DNA of 64,000 bases from Rhodocollybia butyracea (lineage: Eukaryota > Basidiomycota > Agaricomycetes > Agaricales > Omphalotaceae). Positions 47,600 to 59,179 of this stretch are shown piece by piece (the first letter of the stretch is position 1; each line of letters starts with the position of its first letter). The notes under the pieces are model-generated. The model made no database searches. It had not been told where the DNA came from and was given only the letters and a program-made list of their open reading frames with translations. Position numbers and translations under genes: made by a program. Where the stretch lies: positions 124,001 through 188,000 of the forward strand of contig JADNRY010000111.1 of NCBI GenBank assembly GCA_015501585.1. Direction: 5' to 3'.

Positions 47600-50500
47600 T
47601 CATCGGGGTAACGGCGGCGGAGGCATGCTGTACCGTCTATCATCTCTCGGATCCCTCAATTCTCGCATATCCCTAGATTCCCGTATGTCCCTTGGGTCTC
47701 GTAAGTCTCTGGGATCCCGTATGTCCCGAACTTCCCGCATCTCCCTTGGATCACCGCGATACGCATAGTTAGTCGGAGCACTTGTCCGGGGAGGAGACCT
47801 TGCGCGGTCATAGCCTGCAGGCGGCGGAGGTCGACCATACTCTGCATGTCCGGCATGTTGTGTATGGGGAGGGGGTAGGGGAGGGCGCGAATCGCGATGG
47901 TCGTAGTAAGTGTCTCTGGGATCACGCACGGCTTGAGGCGGAGGCGGAGGGTAATCTCCCGGCCTACGAGGAGGAGGAGCGCTGTTCGTGTACGCTGGTT
48001 GAGGGTACGAGCTGGCCGGAGGAGGGTATAGGTCATCCCGAGCCCGCTTGGCCAAAGGTCTATCCCGGTCTCTGTCATTGATTCGGTGAGGGCTGGGACT
48101 GCGAGGGCGTACACGGTTGTAAGTCGGAGGAGTCCCAGAAATTGGTGCGGAAGATGGAGGCGGGGCGTATCGAGGATCAGGTCGGTAGGAGCGGTCCCGG
48201 TCATCAACCACAGACGAAGGAGGATTGGAAATTCCGGGCACTCCACGAGGTGGAGTAGCAGTGATTGCGGAAGACGCAGATGTCCGACGTTCGTGGTCGC
48301 GATCCCCACGAGCTTCCCAAGCAGCACTACGAGAAGACGCCATAGAGGTAGCAAGAGGAACTCCGCTCCTTGGATCTCTTGGGTCTCGGTCGCCAGGAGG
48401 AAGAGGCGCCGCCGACGGAGGGTACACGGATGGTGGAGGCCTTGATGTCGACGATGAAGACCGATAGTAGTCATTTTCAGGCCAATCTCGTCGCTGGTCC
48501 CTGTCCCTGGTATCGTTGTAAACATAGTCTCTTCCGCTAACACTACTTGGAGGCGCTCCCCCGCTAGTCGCCCTGTGATGGTCGCGCTCACGTAATTCGC
48601 TCTCGCGGATCTCTCTGTTTCTATCCCGACCATCGTATACTGCCGGAGGCTGGAGAGGAGGCGAGGGATACGTCCTATGTCTATCCCTATCTCTGTCGGA
48701 AGGACTCGGAGAAGAATAACGAGGCCGGCTTGGTGGAGCTGGACCACTGTTGTACGCCGGATATGGGGCAGGTGGATCTACATCTATGGCATGCGAATCC
48801 CGACGACCTCGCTCGCGATCATCATAGGCCGGTCTACTTGTTGTCGAAGCGTCTTGAACTACAGACGGAGGACGACTATAGCCTCTGGGGCCAGGAGCAG
48901 GTATTGAGTTAGAGGGAGCGGAAGCAGCCACTGATGGACCTCCAGGTGTTGGTCGACCTCTAGGATCATCGGAAACTGAAATCGAACCTGTTGTACTTGC
49001 TGTACTTGCTGAAGCCGACGTGGGAGGCGCAGAAGAAATCTCAGGTCCAGACGGAGCATTGGAAGGATTCGCTGAAGCTTTTGAAGGAGGACTAGTAGGA
49101 ACTAAGTAGCGTTAGCAGCCGCAGAAACAATAGCTCAAGAACCTTACCTGTACCATTAGCTGTTACTGATCCTGAAGGAGGTGGGTGTAAACGTTCTTCT
49201 AGCGAAAGTGCCCTAGTAAGAAGAGGACCAGAAGGAGCATCAAGCGGGGGATGACTGAGACGCTCTTGAAGCGTTGGTATCCGGGTAGAGGGACCACCAA
49301 TACCACTAATTCGCTCTTCAAGTTTGGCAGGCGGGGCGGGTCTCAAATCCCTATCCCTTTCTCGTTCCCGATCTCTGTCATCAACAGGCGGTATAGGACG
49401 AGGAGCCGGTGGTGGAAGCCTTGAGCGCGAAACAACGTTGGCAGGGGTTACGAGTCCCGCTGTAGCGAGTGCTGCCTGTCGTTCACGCTCAGCAGCAGCA
49501 GCAGCAGCGACAGGCGATTCACCAATTTGCAGTCGGTTTTCATTGTACCTACTAGAATGGACTTGTAGTGGCCGGTTAGATACAGCGGTGTGGCCATGGG
49601 ATCCGTCTCGACGATGTTCGTCATATCTCTGGCGTTCACGGTCATCTGGGCGGAATCCAGCGCTGTAAACAGAAGCAGCAGGCTGAGTAGGAGGTGTTGG
49701 GGTTGGTACTGCTGGAGGAAGGCGCTCATAGCGGTCAGAGTACCTGTCGTCAATCGGAGGGTGAGCATAGCGGTCACGGTCACTTGGAGGAGGAAGAGGC
49801 GCGGGCGCAGGAGGTGCAGCACGACGGTATTCATCGACCGGAGGATAGTCTTCTCTGCGGGGTAGGTGACTTGCTTCATAAGGAGCTTCTGGTCTTCTAG
49901 TGTCTGGAGGTATACGGCGATCGTCGCGAATTGGACCATAGCGAATACTAGCATACTCTGCGCCAGAAGAACCACGTCGAACAGAGTCCCTGGTATCACG
50001 AGAATCGTAGTACTTCGAGGCACCGTTATTACCGTTAATGTCAGACGAAGTAGAAGGCTCTGGCGGAGGATAAGTTTCTCTCCCTAATGGCCTTTCGTCC
50101 TTGTTGAGTCCGTTGCTGGCAGGTGCGGGTTTGGCAGGCAAACTCGAGTTGCTCATATTGTCTGGTGTAGTCGTGGTGTTCTTGCGGCCGTTTTCCTTGC
50201 TCTCTTGGACAGAATTCTTGCTGGAGCTATCGGAAGCAGCCGGAGTTGAAGACGAAGCCTAAAATTGCAATTGATAAGGAGGAAAAAAAAAAGATGAAAA
50301 AATTTGTGACGGACCCTTTTGACGGATGACTCTTCGCCAGCACCGACAGTGCCGTTATTTTCAAGTTCTTGAACACGAGCATCGGCAACTTGCTGCTCTG
50401 GAAGGGTAGAAGGCCCCAGATAGATACTGGCCAAAGCGCCAGGTGTCGGTGTCGCACGAAAAAACTCATGCTGGCCCTGTTTGATTCTTTCCTTGAGATT

Positions 50501-50848
50501 TTCGAGAATTTCGAGGTCGTTTTTGCCTGGTGGCAGGTATGGTTGCTGAGAGGTATCATTCTGAATATTATTCGGATTATTATTGGCGTTCAGTGGACCG
50601 GCAAAACTGTTGAAACCAAAAGAGAAATTGGAAGGCAACATGGCCAGTTGGTTGACGTTGGAGGCAACAGCGACAAGAGGTGTTGGCGCTGTATAAGCAA
50701 GCTGCTGCTGCTCGTCGTTGAGTCCGGTAGTAAAAGAAAAAGGGTCTTGGTCGTCGTCGTTACCAGTGAGTGTGGTGACCGTTCTGTCGCGATGAATGTA
50801 GCGTTTACGAGTCAGCCTGCCAGACTTGTTGTTTTGCCTTGTGTTCAT
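47600..50848 (-). CDS. Disordered Arg/Asp/Pro/Tyr-rich protein
   Basis: Three main exons (50848 to about 50320, 50260 to about 49145, 49095 to 47600) give about 1,000 aa. The N-terminal 170 residues include QQPYLPPGKNDLEILENL and RIKQGQHEFFRATPTPG, the only part likely to fold (a short helix-rich segment). The remainder is low-complexity: RDRDR, ERERDRD, APPAPAPLPPPSDRD, and alanine runs (VAAAAAAERERQ). A terminal stretch has repeated RD(I/L/M)R(D/E)xRD units (RDPRDLRDPRDIRES). Such RD/RS/PPP composition is typical of nuclear RNA-binding or condensate-forming proteins, but no RRM, zinc finger or catalytic domain is visible. The function is therefore unknown. It is divergent from the DUF6533 gene at 51540. 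The gene looks intact. Confidence 0.75.
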
Positions 50849-51539
50849 CGGTGGGCGGCTTTGTTTACCGATCAGCCAAAATAATTTCTTCCGTCTAAGG
50901 CGCTAATTTATACTCACTTTGTGTCCGTTACCTGGACGATCTCTCTCGATGTGAACAATATTGATCAAGATATGCAGAACGAAGGGAACAACGACAAAAA
51001 AGTAATTGTAACAAACAGTTTGCTTACAGTTACACTGCCGCGTGACTCTGTCCAATCAGAACTCAAATTGACAGATACAAGGCAAGTACTGCTTATCGAT
51101 AAAGCTTTAAAGAGCCAGGCAAGGATATCACTTTTTATCTCCTCTAATTTTCCACGAGTACAATATGCATCATTCCTTGTTCAGTGTTCAAACGTTCAAG
51201 CTTCAAGCGAGGGACCATTACGAAAGCAGCAACCTTAGCGCGAAAAGTGTTCTCCATCGGAAATCGTTCCCTGTTGAAGGGAACAAGCGAGCCTGTGCCA
51301 CTCATCCACACCTGCACGGGATATTCACTGATATTCATTAGACGTTTTGTCTGGTCCAGCGCTCCACTCCGAAATTGCAAATGCCGGCGTTGTGTACGGC
51401 CAGTTTTGTACCAGCGCCCGCTCGTCCACGCGGTCATGCCCGGATGGAATTGCCTCAAGACACCGATTTTAGCTGACCCTTGACTGTATTTTTTTCGTCT
51501 TTCTTTCCGCTACCTCTTCCTACAGAGCAGACGATCAAG
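50849..51539. promoter_or_regulatory. Divergent intergenic / promoter region
   Basis: About 690 bp between two divergent start codons. A pyrimidine-rich tract (51480-51525) lies just upstream of the plus-strand ATG, as is usual for fungal promoters. The frame at 51144-51458 on the minus strand has no support. No factor-binding site was recognised. Confidence 0.4.
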
Positions 51540-53116
51540 ATGTTTGGTATACCACCACTCTACGTGGCTGAGGCAGCAGGCTTGTATCCTGGCGCACCTG
51601 AAGCCACCGTCGAACTCATCGCTACAGGACTGTGGTTCGTTCATGTTTTGCAAGTGTATACTTCGTGTATGGTCAGTCAAAATTGCTGTTTCGGTTTACA
51701 AAGGCTCACACTGGTCTAATTTACCAGGTTACCCTCGCTGTTTGGGATTGGCTTGTATGCCTACCAGGTTAGCAACGCAAAGCATTTTTCTTCCACCCCT
51801 ATGTCTGATAGAACATAACCTTCCACTGTATAGTCGAATGGGAACGAGTCTGGAAACGCGAGTGGTCTCTTGTCAAGTTTCTGTACATCTGGAATCGATA
51901 CTACGGCCTCGTATGCTTCAGTGTCAATCTCTGGCTTTTTAACGGTCAAATTTCTATCGAGGATTGCAAATCACTGTTCGTAGTTTACTTTTCTCAAACT
52001 GCATTATAAATATCATCTCTTCCTGCAGCCACTTTGTCATCGTCGCGACGTGTATGTGGTCTACGCTTGGGTCCGGTACGTAACTCCACACCCCAATATC
52101 CGTGGATGCATGCTAACTGAAATCACTTTCCGTTTTGGTTCCACTATGCAGAGGCTATCCTGGCATTACGAACCTACGCTTTCCTTGGAAGGAAGCGCAG
52201 TATTGCGACCCTCCTCATAATAATGCTCCTCATCGAAACCGGTTATCTACTCTACGTCGCGATCGGCGGCGTACATCAAACCCCGATGCTATATGGTACC
52301 ATCGGGCCTTGCACTGCCAGCGATGCTCCCGGAAGACACGTCGTTACTGGGTTCTGGTTGTGTCCCGTTGTGTTTGACTTGATTTGTACGGGTCTGACTG
52401 CGATCAAGGTCAGCGGTTTTCGTGTTTACTTTGTCAACGTCAGCTATCTCATTCACATATGTACACAGGCTTTTCGGCTACACAACTTGGGTATGAAGAG
52501 TGGTATTGTCAAGACGTTTGTCACGGAAGGCTTGTTCTATTTCCTGGTAAGATTATCATGATCCTTTTGTCTTCCTCCCCGTGATTGATACTCGTTTACA
52601 GGCTATCACCGTCATCAATGTTATCAACGTGCGCATATTCAAGCCCTTTCCTTTCATTTCGAATTATTAACCAATTCACAACATAGGCGGCATTCATGTT
52701 CCAAAGTAACGCCAACATCCAAAATATCAATTGTACGTCACGTTCTTCGACTTTAACATGCACTTTAACCCTTGCTTTCTCTCTCCCCATCCCCCCCTCT
52801 TCTCGCTCTCAAACAGGCTACCTCGCCCTCGTCATCGCACAAGTCCTTTGCTGCCGCCTCGTACTCAACCTCCGTGCTCCCGACTACGCCGTAACGACTT
52901 CGGTGAACAGTGGTAGCCATCCTATCGCCCATCCCCCTCAATTTCGTAGGAACAACTCGATGGGAACGGGAAGGTTTAGTATCCCGCTGAATACATTCGA
53001 CCAAAGCACCGGAGAGGTTTATAACGAGGAGTATAATGGCGTCAAGGTATGTGCCGGTGGTTACTGATATCTACTCGACGATTTCTGATTAGATATGGTG
53101 GTTAGATACACGTTGA
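51540..53116 (+). CDS. DUF6533 multipass membrane protein
   Basis: The start at 51540 gives MFGIPPLYVAEAAGLYPG and ATVELIATGLW. After an intron comes VTLAVWDWLVCLP. Then VEWERVWKREWSLVKFLYI and WNRYYGLVCFSVNLW carry the DUF6533 signature (W/Y-D, E-W-x-x-x-W, K-x-L-Y-x-x-N-R-Y). Further helices are CMWSTLGSEAILALRTYAF, LGRKRSIATLLIIMLLIE, FWLCPVVFDLICTGLTAIK, FFLAITVINVIN-like (YFLAITVINVINAAF) and YLALVIAQVLCCRLVLNL. A polar C-terminal tail (RNNSMGTGRFSIPL) ends VKIWWLDTR at a stop at 53114. This is a seven-helix, receptor-like topology with an unknown ligand, common in Agaricomycetes and structurally akin to the DUF6534 proteins in this window. About nine introns, and the gene appears intact. 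Confidence 0.85.
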
Positions 53117-53726
53117 GGTTGATCGAGAAGGTTGATCGTTACATGGAAAAAAAGTCCATATTTTATCAAGTATGTATGGCTGGTGAATCGCATGTTTTGG
53201 GAGGATTTCACGTTCATTTCGTTATAATAACATTCATTCCCTTAGTTTTAGGGTTAAAAATTTTCAAGTCCCTGAAGATGCTGCTTGTTTCACGTAAGAA
53301 GTTCGCTTACAAGGAGTCTTGTGGCTTCTCGGCCTTAGTCCCTCTTGGTCCTTCTTCATTTGGTCCTGGCTAGTAATCGTGAACCTAACCTAATATCGCC
53401 TAAGCCCCCACAAATTCCATGTGATGATAATCTTCATGTCATATTAGACTATTAGTAGTATGTACTGAGACCGATTTTCGAATTCGGAGGGTCAACAGCC
53501 GAAAAGTGTGCTATTTGCATAGATACGAAACACGAGTCGTTAACAACTTTTCTAAGCAAGAGATTTACATATATGCCTGTGTGTATAATAGACTATCATT
53601 ACGAAGTACTACTGGTAGCACTACGAAGAAGTTGTGCATGTATATGGGAATTTTAGATGCAAAACTAAGATCATTTATTCGAGTCTTCGTTCGCTCCTTT
53701 GCCTCCAATGGCGAGCCAAAATCTAA
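53117..53726. other. Convergent 3' intergenic region
   Basis: Lies between the ends of the DUF6533 gene (+) and the PC-esterase gene (-). The open frame at 53506-53826 overlaps the last minus-strand exon and is a shadow. Nothing else was recognised. Confidence 0.4.
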
Positions 53727-55258
53727 TCATCTCTTAGCAGTTGCTGAGCAGCGTTTCAAACGCGTTCCGGACTTCGAATACGGTTTCGAGCCTGAAATCT
53801 CCCTTGTTACGAAATGCCATATGTAATTTGTCCAACCCTCAAGGACGCCTGCGCCGGCCATTATGTGTAGACAGTCGCTTGTTGCATGCTTGAAGCCATA
53901 TATGTTAGCTCAAGGATCGAACGTCCTATGGTAAGAAACTTACCGCATCAGGTCTCAGCCGCGCTGGTCTTTCTATTGCGACGTAGTGGATATCTGCATA
54001 TCGCGACCCGGATAGAAGAGTCTTTCTAGAGTAAATAAAGAGGATAAATGAAAGAAAGGGATATGCACACCTCGAAAACTTGGTTGAACTTCCATATGCT
54101 TCCCCAATTATACCAGTCCCATTTGAATGGCTCAATATTAGTCCACGGTTGTCGATAATCATGACAATCCTCATGCCCTGTTAGATACGGGCGCACTATC
54201 GCTTGCCTACGCGCCCTCCGTCCGCCAGCTAAGACTACACCTTCCGAGTCATTTTCTATCGCTTCTTGAACCGTATTCGCCCACATCTCTGTTGCTTCGC
54301 CGAAAAAGCCGATTAGACCGTCAATGCCCTCACCGTATCTCTCAATCCCATCCTTGGTATCGTTGGCAAAGCCAGAGAAAAGTGTTGTTGTCCAGTGACC
54401 GGCTGTGCTGGCGATAAGATGCGCGTAGTTTCCTTGCGGCAGAGGGGAGAAAAAAATCTCGGGCAGGTAGTACGAAGGGGATAACGACCATACAGCTTCC
54501 TCGGAGAAGAGAACAAAGCCGTCTTCTTCTGAATGCCTTGTCTTGTGAAATTGAGCCAGTTCCTCGGTTGAGAGTAGCAAGTCTATTCGACGAAAAGTAA
54601 TGAGAGGAGTTTGAGTGATGTTGAAGCCAGGAGGAAATTTGAGAGATTGGACGAGAAAGGAGTTTGGGTTCAAGTAGATATTCTGCGGCCATGCACGATC
54701 AAAAAATGGATTTTCCAGATAGTCCGGCGTGGCGATGACATGGGGGTAGAGTGAGCACGAGATTGAGAAAAAGTGTCCTTCGGTTATCGAATCTCCAAGG
54801 ATTAGCCAGCCACCCTTTTCTACCAAATCCCGTACCATTTCTTCCTTGTGGGTCTCCAAGTCTCGTAGATCGCATCCAGTATTTTCTAGGTCCCATTTCC
54901 ACGAATCAACAACCGGAAATCGGTCCCATTGCCCCTGTTTATCCGATGCCAGATGCCAGTAAAACTCCCTGCTGCTCGCACATCCTTCGAATCCTGCAAA
55001 AATTAAGGCGTCTTCCGAGTTCACCAGTGCAGTCTTGTTCGTTCTCGGTGAATACGTCCACTTTCCAGCTGAAAATGCCGACGGAGAACATTCAGGGGAC
55101 GATGAACTTTTGCCGAATGAAAACGAGCCAAGCGAGGAGATCCGGAGAGAAAAAAGAGATGACGACGACGTTCTAGAAACGAGCAGGAGAGATATTAAGC
55201 ATAGTACAAGCAGTGGCAATTTCGTGTAAAGAGCATGAGGGGCCCAAGAAAACAGCAT
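53727..55258 (-). CDS. PC-esterase / SGNH-like type II membrane protein
   Basis: The start at 55258 reads MLFSWAPHALYTKLPLLVL and ISLLLVSRTSSSSLFSL, an uncleaved N-terminal anchor. The lumenal domain starts with GKWTYSP and FAGFEGCASSREFYWHL. The SGNH block I is GGWLILGDSITEGHFFSI. NIYLNPNSFLVQSL, GHWTTTLFSGF and WDWYNWGSIWKFNQ follow. Two more exons (from about 54020 and 53890) give SGSRYADIHYVAIERPARL, then TSDCLHIMAGAGVLEGW with the catalytic D-x-x-H pair, and a stop at 53727. This matches the PC-esterase group that includes plant TBL/PMR5 and fungal Cas1-like proteins, which act on O-acetylation of glycans in the Golgi. The exact substrate is unknown. All catalytic elements are present. 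Confidence 0.78.
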
Positions 55259-55428
55259 GGCAGAAGTGGAAGGAAGGAAGGAATGACCAACGGAACGGGC
55301 GCTTGATCAAACGCACATCACGACAGGGGTTATATATTGTGGATTTCTTCGATGATCCTTCGACACAAAAATCGACATTTCTGGTTTACGATATATTACA
55401 CTGGTGTTACACTGTTTGTCAATCATCC

Positions 55429-56926
55429 TCACCAATTTCCAAGCCCACTGAGACGATAAACAATCTGCCTTTCAAAGAAAGGGACACGTAAGAGAAGTCG
55501 TAGAATCCATTTAGGCCAATTAAACCACCGGGGCTGAACCATAAAGTCGAGGACACCCATTAACTTCTTGGTCAGCTTGATATTCTCAAGACCACGAACT
55601 CGCCTCGATGCCGCATAGTTTTCCAGATCGGTTGTATCTTCGTTACCGTTATTGATGTGTTCAGCGAGAACGCTACCGAGACCTAGTGCGTCACGTAGGC
55701 CAAGGTTCATACCTTGACCTGGAGCGAATGTCAGTAAAGAAGATTGTTTGAATAATGTAGAGTGTATTTACCCCCAACAGGACTGTGGATATGTCCTGAG
55801 TCCCCCACAAGGAGGACGACTCCACCATGAATGCGCTTGAAGAAAACATCAGCGATCGAAGAGTGGGTTCGGTATCGTGTAGCCCAGTGTACGTGAGTAA
55901 TGTGTACTGGGTTAGGATTGGTCTCGGGATTGGACGTCAGATGAAGGGGTGCTTGACGGTCCATCTTGGTTTGCAGATACTCCAACGATGGTTCCGAAGG
56001 GGGGACTTCAACGCTTTGTGGAATGTTGAAGCCAACACGATAAATAGTTTCATTGGTAACGATTCCAGTGGAAGATGGCTTGCCGAAAGGAATTAGCAGG
56101 CACATCCCATCCGCTGTCGCACACATAGATGCGCCACTTTCTGTACCAAGGAAAGCTTGATCTCCTTCACCAGAAAAGGAAACATCCGCCAGTACCATTT
56201 GCCCAACTCGCTCATCAAAATTATGATTGTAAGACTGGCCATCAGGGTCTGCAAAGTTGATTCCGGACGCTTGCCGAATCTAAAAGCAGCTTATCTTCAA
56301 CGCGTCTGAGGATGGCCAGGGTAAGGCACCTACAACTGATCTCGCTCCATCCGCTCCTATGACGTAATTTGTCCGAATAACACTCCCCGATTCGAGCAAG
56401 ACATCGATTCCTTGACCTTTATCGCTCTCCTTCATCCCGGTGACACGATAGGGCCGGAGCACCTCGACACCCAATTCGTTCAACCTGTCCTCCAGTATCT
56501 TCTCAGTAGCGACTTGAGCAAGGGCCAAAACGAATGGGAACTTGGTGTAGGAGGTAATACACGAGAAGCGACTCTCAACGAATGTCGAAGTCCTGTCACC
56601 AACTCTCAAGCCTGATCCCTTGATTCCAGATTCGACCAGCTTGGAAGCACAACCGTATTTGTCCAATGCCTAAGTACAAGCGGATGAGGGAGATGCGATT
56701 CAGTGAGGCCCCAAATATGTCTCTTGCTCACCTCGAGTGTAGCAGCATGGATAGCGAGCGCTCTAGATGAATTGGCGTGCTTCTCAAGGCCATCTACAAT
56801 AGCGATGTTGGAAGGTTGAATTCCGTTAGAGATCAGCGAAATTGCAGTCGCAAGTCCACTTGGTCCTGCTCCCACGATGAGAATTTGGGTTTCTGCTGGA
56901 ACTGGGAGGAGAGCAGAGTCTGTCAT
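55429..56926 (-). CDS. FAD-dependent monooxygenase (phenol hydroxylase-like)
   Basis: A flavoprotein aromatic hydroxylase of the PHBH/phenol 2-monooxygenase fold, using NADPH and oxygen. The start at 56926 leads to ILIVGAGPSGLATAISL, the GxGxxG FAD-binding motif. SSRALAIHAATLE, VATEKILEDRLNELGVEVL, TNYVIGADGARSV (the DG motif) and INFADPDGQSYNHNF follow. Then come VVLLVGDSGHIHSPVGGQGM and NLGLRDALGLGSVLAEH, the GD and second FAD-binding motif (GDxxHxHSPxGGQGMN). The C-terminal end FFERQIVYRLSGLGNW stops at 55429. The protein is about 440 aa. It ends after the FAD region without the thioredoxin-like C-terminal domain of long phenol hydroxylases. Four introns join in frame, and the gene appears intact. 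The substrate cannot be deduced. Confidence 0.86.
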
Positions 56927-57168
56927 ATTTTTGAAGGTTGAATTGTAACCTGGGGGTAAGCAGTGGCGTGGTTCGGATTAAAAGAACGATTACATCATGT
57001 CTCACAGCAATATCTCCACCGTGACTAAAAAATTAGCAAGTAGCTAAGATAAATCCTTGATAAGTACCCTCGTTGTCATTCTCACTGTAAATTATATCAG
57101 ACACAAGTATGGTCAAAATTCAACTTAGAATTGGAAACCAATCCTCGAAGGCGGTATGTACGATATAT

Positions 57169-58025
57169 TTAGTCGGAATCGAAGAAGCTTCCCACGAATC
57201 GAAGCTTCGATTCCACCAAACTCTTTGGGACAAACATCATATTGTTTGGGTCCGAGCCTGAACCAAACTGTTCTTGACCAACAACAATGATTCTGTTCTC
57301 CTTCTGTTTGTCCGGGAGTTCAAGCAGAACATTGTAGGTAGGATTTACTCCTTCGGCCGGTTCAATTGGTGCACTGGCAGCTGGTTCCGGCTTCCCAGGT
57401 TTTATTTTTGCCTGTACCTTCTTGACCAGATCTTTGAAACTCGGTTTAGGTTTAGTCGGTGGTCTCGTCTCAAACATAGAAACAGACTTTGCCATATACT
57501 ATATGATGTCAGCTTTGTACTGACCATATTTAGTGCAAGTGCACACCTTTGTAGCTTTTGCTTTCTTTATGAGGTCGTCAAACTCAGACAATGGGATCTC
57601 GTAAGAAGGCTAGATGTTAGTTTGTAACAGGGTTAGTTTGTACTCATTAAGCAAATAACGAGTCGAACCGTCAGTCGGTATTTCTGGCCTCTAAAAACAC
57701 AAAATACATCAGCGAAATTGTCCTGATAGATATACTTGTTGCTCACTCCTGCATCTTTGCACTCGGAGCAAAAAGTAAATATTTTTCCGCAGCCATAGGT
57801 AGGCCAGGGTACTGGCTGCTTTTAAGAAGTGCTACGGAAAAATATAGTGATTACTTACTTCTGCGCTCACGATAATATATCCTTCAAGCGTTGTCTTACT
57901 AGATTCTGCCTGCAGGCTATTTGGTGGGGGGCTGAGCCTGAGTTAATTGGCACCGCATGAATGGATAAGCTCAAGAATGCTACCGCGGACACGACGCAGA
58001 GGATTTTCTTGGAAAAGAAGATCAT
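57169..58025 (-). CDS. Small secreted protein, RNase-T1-like arrangement (weak)
   Basis: The start at 58025 gives a signal peptide (MIFFSKKILCVVSAVAFL...IHAVP). Exons then read SLQAESSKTTLEGYIIVSA, WPTYGCGKIFTFCSECK, YIYQDNFADVFCVFRGQK, RLPSYEIPLSEFDDLIKKA, a Lys/Pro-rich linker (KPSFKDLVKKVQAKIKPG), and YNVLLELPDKQKENRIIVV near the end. The CG..FT, Y...F, YEIPL and NRIIVV spacing loosely recalls fungal secreted ribonuclease T1-type proteins, but I cannot see the catalytic His/Glu pattern, so this is only a hint. The phase between the signal exon and the next is unresolved: a C6 run near 57936 may hide a frame problem or a very small intron. The stop is at 57169. Confidence 0.5.
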
Positions 58026-58189
58026 AAGCCTGAGTAGAGCAAGAAGTGGAGGATGTGTAGGAATTCAATAAAGAGATAATTCAAAATTTCGAAGGCCGGC
58101 TTCAAAATCTGGACTATGAGAGCAAGTGAGAATGCACCAGGCAGTTTGGGGGTCATGTCAAGTTTTTGTCTCTTTAAGTAGCATAATCA

Positions 58190-59170
58190 GCGTTGGATTG
58201 ACTACTGCCAGCATCACTAACCGATTCACTTTGGCAGGATGTTCCAAGTTGATGAAAGTGAACACTTTGACAATGAGTTCTGATACGCCCTGCCCCAAAT
58301 AAATTTATTATGATACATATAGGGGTGCTAGAATATATAAGCGACTTATGTGTGCTGCCACTGGCCCACTGCCTTATCTCGCTTTAGTTTTCGATTATTA
58401 TTCTCTTGCCAAGTGATGGTAGATTGTTGAACGCAACCCCAGTCCAAGGATTTTAGGACAAGCGGTCGAACTATAGTGAGGGTTAAAAACTATATTTTTT
58501 AAGATTTTATAATCTTATCTTTCTCAGATCACTAGTTTAGCGCCTTCAACGTAGATCATAGGCCTGGTTCGGTACAACCCCTTTGGGGCTGAGGGGACTT
58601 CTTGAGGTTTAGGGTCATGAAGAATATGGAAAATTCATCTGTGCATTGCCCACGGCTGGCAGTTCTAACGCAGGAGTGCAAAATTCATTGGATGTTAGCA
58701 AATTAATGTCGGAGGTTTCAAGAGGTCTTGCAGTGCTCACTGTTCCATCACTTTAGTTTGATGGCAATAAACAGCTTTGCCGCAAGTTCTGATCAAAAGG
58801 AATTCATTATGGTGTTGGGATATAATATGTTCATATAAACAAATCAAGAAACAAATATATGTGCTGCCGTTGCCTTATCCCGCCTTAGGTTAAATGATCA
58901 TTCATTCTCTCCATTCAAGTTCATGAAGATATGAAACTTGTATGAAACTGATTCTTTTGTGTTGGATAGTAGCAACTTGAGATCGGGATTCGGAGGTCTC
59001 TGCTCGCAGTTTCATCACTTTAGTCAGGTGTCCCGAGGCGGTGAAAGTGAACAGCTTTGCTGCAAGTTCTAACTTCTAATGCATGCCCCAAATAAATTCA
59101 TTATGATGTTGTTACGATTGTCCACAGGGGCAGGAATATAACGTATCCATATAAACAAATGGCTAGGGGA
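58190..59170. repeat. Three degenerate copies of a ~280-bp repeat
   Basis: Copies start near 58220, 58740 and 59020. Each has a ATCACTTTAG-like word, then GTGAACA(C/G)TTTG or AAACAGCTTTGC, GCAAGTTCTGA/TAAC, CCCAAATAAATT(C/T)ATTATGAT, a variable piece, and CATATAAACAAAT or a related run. Two copies also share TGTGCTGCC...GCCTTATC. Similarity is moderate and there is no coding frame. It is perhaps the remains of LTRs or of a small tandem array next to the copia element. Confidence 0.6.
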
Positions 59171-59179
59171 ACAACCGCA

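Noticed and set aside
47656..48747. 363-aa minus-strand open frame
   Set aside because: Out-of-frame shadow of the disordered RD/P-rich gene. Its frame lacks the splice continuity of the 47600-50848 model.
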